Shown: positions 57,697 through 64,000 of the stretch, piece after piece
Layout: each line of letters opens with the position of its first letter
Numbering within the stretch: position 1 is the stretch's first letter
Program-made: the position numbers and the translations under genes
Notes under the pieces: model-generated
What the model was told of the DNA's origin: nothing
The model's input: only the letters and a program-made list of their open reading frames with translations
Databases searched by the model: none
Origin: Muricea muricata
Lineage: Eukaryota; Cnidaria; Anthozoa; Malacalcyonacea; Plexauridae
Assembly: GCA_963855995.1 (NCBI GenBank)
Contig: OY979718.1
Location: 39,121,059 to 39,185,058 of the forward strand
Direction: 5' to 3'
DNA: 64,000 nucleotides

Positions 57697-60668
57697 GTTT
57701 AGGCCGTAGGATGAACGTCCAAAAGATGCAATTCCGTTGCACCCCTCGTGGACCGACATAATTTTCACACGAATGGATAGATAAAAACTCACTTTATTAG
57801 AATCCGCTGCTCCCCAAGCGAAACAATTGGGGAAACATTCCCTCCAAAGTTTGTTTATTTCGCGCTTTGAAATATTCGAGCCGCCATTGTTTTGGTGACA
57901 AATACGCATGCGCACATCAACTCCCACTGCAGGTAACAAAAATGGATTTTCCTTGTTGGTTTTTCCCCCATTTACTATGTCAAAACCACAAATAAAAGAC
58001 ACGGAATAGAGCTCAAAATTTGTAATATTAGCAAAGAATAAATAGACGCTCTTAAATATTTGCCAGAACACACTGAAAACTACGCTTGCTTGTATGCAAA
58101 ATTATTTCAATTGATTTATTGAAATATTGGTTTTAACATTCTAATTCAATACAAATTTGTGTGAGGTAAAAATCCACCTGTATCAAAAAGGACGGATGAT
58201 GAATAAATACACATACAACTATAAATAATGAATACATATACAATTCCCACGATTAAGGAACAAAATAAATGTTTCGATAAACTAAAACCTTAGACTGCCA
58301 TAGAGTGTTTTAATAAAACACAAAACTGTTGATACTCCGTAAATTGTCAACATTTTTATTCTAAACGTTTCAACATGTAATACAAGTCATCTTCAGTAGA
58401 ATCATTGAAACGTTTAGGATAAAAATGTTGACAATTTACGGAGTATCAATAGTTTTGTGTTCTATTAAAACCTTAGCTTAACTTAAAAAACATTGTCGCC
58501 GAAAGCAAAAGGATTTCGTATTATTTGATACAGGGGGGCGGGTCGACGATCGATAATTGGGGCAAGGGTGTGTGCTAATATTCATATATTCGTGTCAACA
58601 GACTATAAAAACAATTGATTTAAAAAGAAATAAATAATGCAGAACACGAATATAGATAATACGACAAACATTTTCGCACAACAATGTTTCCCAGTTTGTC
58701 CCAGGCTTTAACTTATATTTGTTAAAAAACCTGTTTAATAACGTATTATTGAATAGCTATGCAAGATATGTTTGGCTCAATTTAAATTGTGCGTTCCATC
58801 TATCACAAGTCTGTTCCATGGATACCAATCTTGAATTTCAATTGATGTTTGTTTGGTGTTGTTCTTTCCCTTGTATCGTAGCTGTTCATGCCATAGAAAT
58901 AGTTAATTCTGATGTAAACATATACCAGCTACTCGTGTCAGGTTTTGTTTTATCCTGATTCAGCTTTCAATTTTTAACATGTTTATGCAATCTGTATTTT
59001 GTATGATAACTTAAATGTGGTACAATATCTTCCTAAGTGATATCAATCAGCTGGTATATGTTTACAAATTTATAATTTTGTTGTAAATAATGATATTAGA
59101 AGTAAAAAAATTCAAGAGGGAGAGTGCCACGCATGGGTCTCGAGTCCCGTTCGCACTCTTGCGGTTTGAACATCGTTCAATAAAGCTGTTAAAACTCGAT
59201 TGGCACATACTCACTTAAAGTTGGCTCTGAAGAGAATCCGCTACTCCAAGCTAACATTTTATAAAGTTCACATGGAACTACTTTTTGCACATTATCCATA
59301 GTCAAATCAGATGCCAATGGTGGCCAAGGAGGATTTAGTTTTGGTATTTCTTGGACCTTTTTAGGAAGAATCATTGCAGCATTCAGAATTTTTTTTAGTT
59401 TCTGTGTCAGAATTCAGATTGTAATCATCAATGGTACAATTTCCTTCATCCTTGTTTTCAGACTTATTTGACATATGTTCTTAAACAAATCCAGAAGAAT
59501 CCAAATTTTCAACATATACAATCTCACTAACATTTCTCATTTTAGGGACACAAAATACAATACATACCGTTGTCTCTCTGGTGAAATATTTTGTATAATT
59601 GCAGTAGAAAACTTTGTGATAGTAAACTTCCAGTGCTACACAGTCTTTCCCCCGGATTTGCACTAGTATCCGTTCATCATTCTTTTTCTCGGCAGCTGTA
59701 CGTAAAAGACCACCATCAATTGTTTTGCCCACACGAGTGGTGTTCTTCCTCTCTTCTTTTTTACCTGGCATTAAAACAAAGTTATTATACAAATTACCCA
59801 GTATAACAAGGCTGGATATTCATAGCAATGTTATCCACATGTCCATATAACGCTAGAATTACTGATATACCTATCAAAGTGCCCCTACCTTGTCTAATGA
59901 AAACCAAGAAGCGTCTTTCCCACAAATAATACATATCTCTGGAAACACATGCGCGTTTCTATGTGGCAGGGAGGCTTTACTTCAGGTAATACTTCGGTAG
60001 AAGTTGGGCCTTTAGAGCTAGTTGCTTCGCGTTTTTGGCTTTTTCCTCCTTTCTCTGTTGTTTGCGGATCTTCCCTTCGTCACAAAATGTCTTCCAGCAT
60101 TTCATATATGATGGTACCATTCTAAATTAATGCTGTCAGGATTCTTCTCCATGAATGAAGTGACAGATCCGTCATCGATGTTCTCATACGATTTTTTAGC
60201 TATTTAATTTTAGCTTCTTGACAATTATGTTTGGCCCATTTGGACGTACACTCAAGACATTTCTTAAGCCTTTGGCGTATAACTTTGCAAAGTTGCTCCG
60301 TAACGCCATCAAAATGCATAAAACATGAGGATATCCGAATATTATAAATATCTTCGGCCATGATTATTTTGCATAACGCAATTCGCACCTCGTGTGCGTT
60401 TGTGCGTGAGCGCAGTAGGAGTTTGGCTGACGTGCGCATGCGTATCTGTCACCAAAACAATGGTGGTTCGAATAGTTCAAAGCGCGAAATTAGCAAACTT
60501 TGGAGGGATTTTTTCCCAAATTGTGCACCTGATTCGCATGGGGAGCAGTGGGTTCTAATAAAGTGAGTTTTTACCTATCCATTCGTGTGAAAATTATGTA
60601 GTTCCACAAGGGGCGCAACGGAATGCGTTTTCTGAGCATCTTTTGGACGTTCATCTTACGGCCTAGTT
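57697..60668 (-). mobile_element. Decayed DNA transposon with about 240-bp inverted ends and protein fragments
   Basis: 57697-57940 and 60415-60668 are diverged reverse complements (AGGCCGTAGGATGAACGTCC, AACGTCCAAAAGATGC, ACACGAATGGATAG, CGCATGCGCAC). Between them the - strand encodes scattered blocks: FDGVTEQLCKVIRQRLKKCL, ECTSKWAKHNC (60330-60195); PEICIICGKDASWFSLDK (about 59940-59890); TAAEKKNDERILVQIRGKDC, VALEVYYHK..CNYTKYFTRE (59790-59570); and NPPWPPLASDLTMDNVQKVV, PCELYKMLAW (59370-59190). From memory these resemble an uncharacterised repetitive protein common in cnidarian genomes. Each block is in a different frame or separated by non-coding sequence, so the copy is dead or intron-bearing. 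Superfamily not assigned. A hammerhead-like hairpin is nested at 58309-58446. Confidence 0.6.
58309..58446 (-). ncRNA. Inverted-repeat hairpin with second hammerhead-like core
   Basis: Arms of about 60 bp (AAACACAAAACTGTTGATAC.. ..TTCTAAACGTTTCAA and complement) enclose 58364-58396. On the - strand this reads CTGAAGA, TGACTTGTATTACATGTT, GAAACGTTT: CTGANGA, an imperfect stem II (ACTTGT / ACATGT) and GAAA. The layout of long arms around a CTGAAGA..GAAACGT core on the - strand is the same as at 5761-5876, although the arm sequences are unrelated. Confidence 0.4.
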
Positions 60669-61580
60669 CTATATTTTTTAAGTAACTGTGAAAATAATGA
60701 AAGAATTACCAGTTTTAATGACAAAATGCTTAATTTTTTAAATGTCTGTGGTTTGTATGTTATCATGCGTAGTGTGAACTTTGGTACGGTATGAAATACA
60801 ATTTATTACTCTACATTATCAAAACGTTTTGATGAATATTTATAAACTGTTAAATCTTTGTTTTGCAATAAAAACCATTTCAAACCATGCATTTTTGATT
60901 AAAATAGCTATGGTCGTATTTTTACCTGTAAATTATTTTCACACTACACACTACAGTCATTTACTGCAATAAAACTACAGTCTTGCTTTTACAAAACAAA
61001 GAAACGTAAACTTCGAAATTAAAAGTGGGATCATTACGACTACTGAATAGTCTGAATATGGCTACCTTTTATGTACGTCTCCGTTCTTGTTTCCTTCTGT
61101 TGGCGCGTTTTTTCGTCGTTTTTTCCGTATTTTTTATTTATTTTTATTGTTTTTTAATGATTTCGACTTGTTTCCCTACAGATTTCATGTCATTTATTTT
61201 AAAAACCCTCGAAATTCAATGACGGCAGCTAAATGGTCGAACGTCCAAATCAAACCGACGCATAATGGCGGATGACTTTCGAATCTCAGAATCACTAACC
61301 CTCGCCCCGGGCAGCGCTCGGCGCTGCGGCTCGGGGATTATATACAAAATTTGCATATTTCAAAAGGCTATATTTTCCACTATTTACAACCTTTTGCAAC
61401 CAAGCTTTGCAATACACTCATTTTAAGATGCCCTACTTTGGCTTCTTTAATTTGTGTTGTCTTGCTCGAGCAGCTTACTATCTTTTTTACCTTTTCTCAC
61501 CTGTCACATCACTGATATATTTTTAGAACTGATCTCTGTCTCCACACTAGGACGTTGTCGATGTTTATCATAAAGAAATA
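60669..61580. other. Non-coding stretch
   Basis: ATGGCGGATGACTTTCG at 61265 opens a short + frame that runs into a GC-rich hairpin (GGGCAGCGCTCGGCGCTGCGG, about 61308). It could be a gene start, but no continuation is supported. Confidence 0.25.
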
Positions 61581-61948
61581 CACAGGGTGTCCCAAAAAAA
61601 CCCAAAAAACTATTGAAAATGATCTATTGTTAACATTTAAATGCCCTAGCACTTGTTAAAAATTGAAATATCTTTGTAAAGTACGTTTGTTTTGCTCATG
61701 GGAATTTACATTTGTAAATTGCTTTCTCTAAATCAAATAGCCATGCATAAAATTTGATTGCATTTTTAATATGCACTCGTAGGTTTAGTTTTTTTGTCTG
61801 GCATAAAAATGGTTAACACTGAGTATTACTATTAATTATGACGGTTATGTCAATACTTTATCCACTCGTGGGTTCAATTTAGTGCTAGGCATTGAAATTC
61901 TGACAATAGATCATTTACAATAGTTTTTTGTTTTTTTGTGACACCCTG
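61581..61948. mobile_element. Mariner-type MITE with CAGGGTGTC ends
   Basis: TA at 61579-61580 and 61949-61950 flanks ends CACAGGGTGTCCCAAAAAAA and GTGACACCCTG. Inverted similarity continues through AACTATTG..AATGATCTATTGT. No transposase. Confidence 0.8.
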
Positions 61949-62284
61949 TAGTATTGGCATGATTGATATGTGGACGTTCCTTACAACGGATTGCTCGCAT
62001 ATCGTACGTACGTTTTTCTTTTATGGTGATGATATACAAGTATCCTTGATGGGTTACACAAGGTCAAATATGGCTAGAGTTTGTCATTGTTACTCGGGTA
62101 GCTTTATCAATTAATTGTGATAACTCATATAACAATTTTATTTTTTTATGTTGGATAATTTGAATCCTTATCTGCTTCTAGCATATCACAGTTTGATCCA
62201 CAGTTTAGTTCTCCCACAAAATACATTTCTTTGTTTTCATCATCAATGGCTTTGATTAATTTTTCAAAATGATCATAGAATTCA

Positions 62285-62525
62285 GGGGCCGGTTGTTCGA
62301 AGCCCGTTTAGCGTAAACGGTGGATAAGTCAAAATTAAATAACACTCTTACATCACTCGTTAAACAGTTAACTTAAGTATTGTGCAGTAAATATGTAGTT
62401 GTAAGCATAATAATTCTATTAAAGTTCAAATCTTTTAGTTTGGTTGTTGAATGAATCTATAAACTTGGTTTCTAATTTGAGCTTAACCACCGTTTAAGCT
62501 ACACGGGCTTCAAACAACCGGCCCC
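62285..62525. mobile_element. GGGGCCGGTTGT MITE inserted in LINE
   Basis: GGGGCCGGTTGTTCGAAGCC CG..TTTAGCGTAAACGGTGGATA faces CCACCGTTTAAGCTACACGG GCTTC..ACAACCGGCCCC. Same family as 16749-17008 but with longer preserved ends. It interrupts the LINE right after VYRPPNS. Confidence 0.85.
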
Positions 62526-62645
62526 AGATGGTGAATTGGGTGGTCTATAAACTGTTGTAACAAGAAATGATGCGCTATGTGGCGTTAAGATTTCCACACA
62601 AACAGCCTCTAGATCAAATGGAACTAGATTCTGTCTTATTTTATA

Positions 62646-63037
62646 AACACCGCACAAAAAGAAAGTCCCCCCCCCTAAATACATCAGAATATATACATTC
62701 TAAACAAATGAATCGCTGTTAATCAAACCTAGAAATTGGACCTATTCTGGGCATGATTTAAACGGCTTTACACGATCGCACTACGATTTAGTGTTTACCA
62801 ATGAATGGTGAATGAGATGGATCACACTAGCATATTCAGCATATTAATTTTAAAATCGTGTATTTTTGTATTCAATAGGGTTCAACTCATTATTGCACGT
62901 ATGTGTGACCCAATTATTCACACACATTAAGCAATCTACCATAGGTCCAAGTAGTTCTACGTTTGATTAACAGTGATTCATTTGTTTAGAATTTATTCTG
63001 ATGTATTTAGGGGGGAACTTTCTTTTTGTGCGGTGTT
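62646..63037. mobile_element. TA-flanked MITE with about 100-bp inverted ends, inserted in LINE
   Basis: TA at 62644-62645 and 63038-63039 flanks AACACCGCACAAAAAGAAAG T and its complement. Arms stay similar through TAAATACATCAGAATA and AAACAAATGAATC..TGTTAATCAAAC. The TA duplication points to a Tc1/mariner-type family. It separates SIN from YKIRQ in the LINE endonuclease. Confidence 0.85.
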
Positions 63038-63214
63038 TAGTTTATGGAGCTACGCAAGTATATACAAACTCCAACCTCATTTCTTGATCCCATACAATAT
63101 CATAATCATTAATTCGAAGCAAACTATCATTAACACCTGAATCAAGGCGTGTCTCATTGAAAGCAGTGAACAAGGAGTAATCCCTATTGGCTTTAGTGAC
63201 CATTTGCTGATATA

Positions 63215-63600
63215 CAGGGTGAGTAAAAAAAAACTGATGCCCTTTCAAATTCAAATTAGCCGCGAATTTCGTTACGGAACTTTAAGTATTCCCATAGGTG
63301 TACAGAGAACAGATCGTGACTAAGTACACACTACAGGATGAGTAAAAAAACTGATACTATTGAAATTCAAACTAGCAGCATTACATTCTCGCAATTTGAC
63401 AGATGTTGATCAAAAACAAAATCTAATTCCCAGTGGAAGTTAAAATGCATAATTTTAGCCGTGCAAGAATTGTCAGAATCGGTTTGCGTACTGTGTACTA
63501 AATCACGATCTCTTCTCTGTATGCCCATGGAAATACACCGTAATGAAATTCGCGGCTAATTTGAATTTGAAAGAGCATCAGTTTTTTTTGACTCACCCTG
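63215..63600. mobile_element. Mariner-type MITE with CAGGGTGAGT ends
   Basis: TA flanks both ends (63213-63214, 63601-63602). Terminal inverted repeats of about 55 bp: CAGGGTGAGTAAAAAAAAAC, TGATGCCCTTTCAAATTCAA, ATTAGCCGCGAATTTC. An internal direct copy of the left end, CAGGATGAGTAAAAAAACTG, lies at about 63336, so the element looks composite. Confidence 0.85.
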
Positions 63601-63602
63601 TA

Positions 63603-64000
63603 TTGTGTTTTCAAAGGCGGGGTAGTCCGAACATCTCCTAAAGTAATTGAATGTCGTTCTTTTAAGGTGGCTCCCTATGATTTTGTTCAGTTATAACCGG
63701 ATTTATAGAGATCAGACGCTGTCTGCACGAATCACGCGTTGAATGTTCGTGGCCAGCTATAATAAAATTTTTCACAATCAAAGTTGAAAACATTGTTTTT
63801 GCCGATATTTTTGTGTTTCTACACACAAAAAAGGCGACAGTTCTTCCTTACACTTGTTTGTGTTTCCAAGTTCAAGTATTAGGTGCTTTAAATCAGTTCT
63901 AAAACAATTTTTAGGCCCTTTTTTTGTCCGGTAATGTAATTTTTGTTGCTCGAAATTTTACGAAAGTGTATGGACTCCGACTGAACCATTTTGTATTATC
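63603..64000. other. Non-coding end of window
   Basis: No gene, RNA or element ends are supported. Confidence 0.3.

Larger units (their letters stand above)
62160..63254 (-). mobile_element. LINE endonuclease fragment split by two nested MITEs
   Basis: On the - strand: FNETRLDSGVNDSLLRINDY, DIVWDQEMR and, one frame over, GVCIYLRSSIN (63180-63045); then beyond the first MITE YKIRQNLVPFDLEAVCVEIL, TPHSASFLVTTVYRPPNS (62640-62540); then beyond the second MITE EFYDHFEKLIKAIDDENKEM, YFVGELNC, CDMLEADKD (about 62280-62165). The order and motifs (RPP, the degraded GD-N site as GELN) are those of an AP endonuclease of a CR1-like LINE. No reverse transcriptase follows. Confidence 0.75.

Overview
The window is AT-rich, intron-bearing, transposon-dense animal DNA. 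I judge it most likely cnidarian, such as a coral or sea anemone. This is inference, resting on an intron-containing RCE1-like gene relic, CR1-like LINEs with a YVDD reverse-transcriptase motif, a Penelope-like element with a GIY-YIG nuclease domain, interstitial TTAGGG-type repeats and many short terminal-inverted-repeat elements. There are no operons, rRNA genes or CRISPR arrays. No complete intact protein-coding gene is visible; only gene fragments and gene 5' ends can be supported.

Layout. 0-5.5 kb: a TTAA-flanked inverted-repeat element, an exon-intron relic of the CAAX protease RCE1 on the + strand with a nonsense codon and frameshifts, and a second disrupted two-exon gene on the - strand. 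5.5-7.6 kb: two Penelope 3' ends in head-to-head palindrome, one of which has acquired a huge TA microsatellite and a hairpin with a hammerhead-like core. 8.3-8.9 kb: a tandem duplication with a GC-rich hairpin. 9.6-17 kb: a chain of non-autonomous transposons, several with clear target-site duplications, plus foldback repeats. 17.5-31.1 kb: the most striking region. Two large arrays of a tRNA-like monomer of about 130-185 bp point away from each other (- strand at 17.5-20.8 kb, + strand at 25.5-31.1 kb). The 4.7-kb core between them holds degenerate telomere-type repeats, two inverted-repeat elements, a lone monomer, a LINE 3' end and two other tandem-repeat families.

31-44 kb is mostly AT-rich non-coding DNA with a few possible exons. 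At 43.7-44.25 kb three phase-consistent exons mark the 5' end of an unrecognised - strand gene. Its upstream side adjoins a very large imperfect palindrome (about 44.5-48.4 kb), one arm of which carries a mariner-like insertion. 48.9-51.4 kb is a nearly full-length but decayed CR1-like LINE on the - strand. 51.9-52.7 kb is a disrupted coding exon on the - strand. 53.3-54.9 kb has two possible + strand exons, one with a MITE inserted at its splice acceptor. 57.7-60.7 kb is a decayed transposon with roughly 240-bp inverted ends and fragments of an uncharacterised repetitive protein. 61.5-63.6 kb holds mariner-type MITEs and a LINE endonuclease fragment broken by two nested insertions.

Single-base frameshifts recur in several separate coding loci. 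Either these are pseudogenes or the assembly carries residual indel errors. The in-frame nonsense codon in the RCE1 relic favours real decay there, but reads are needed to settle it.
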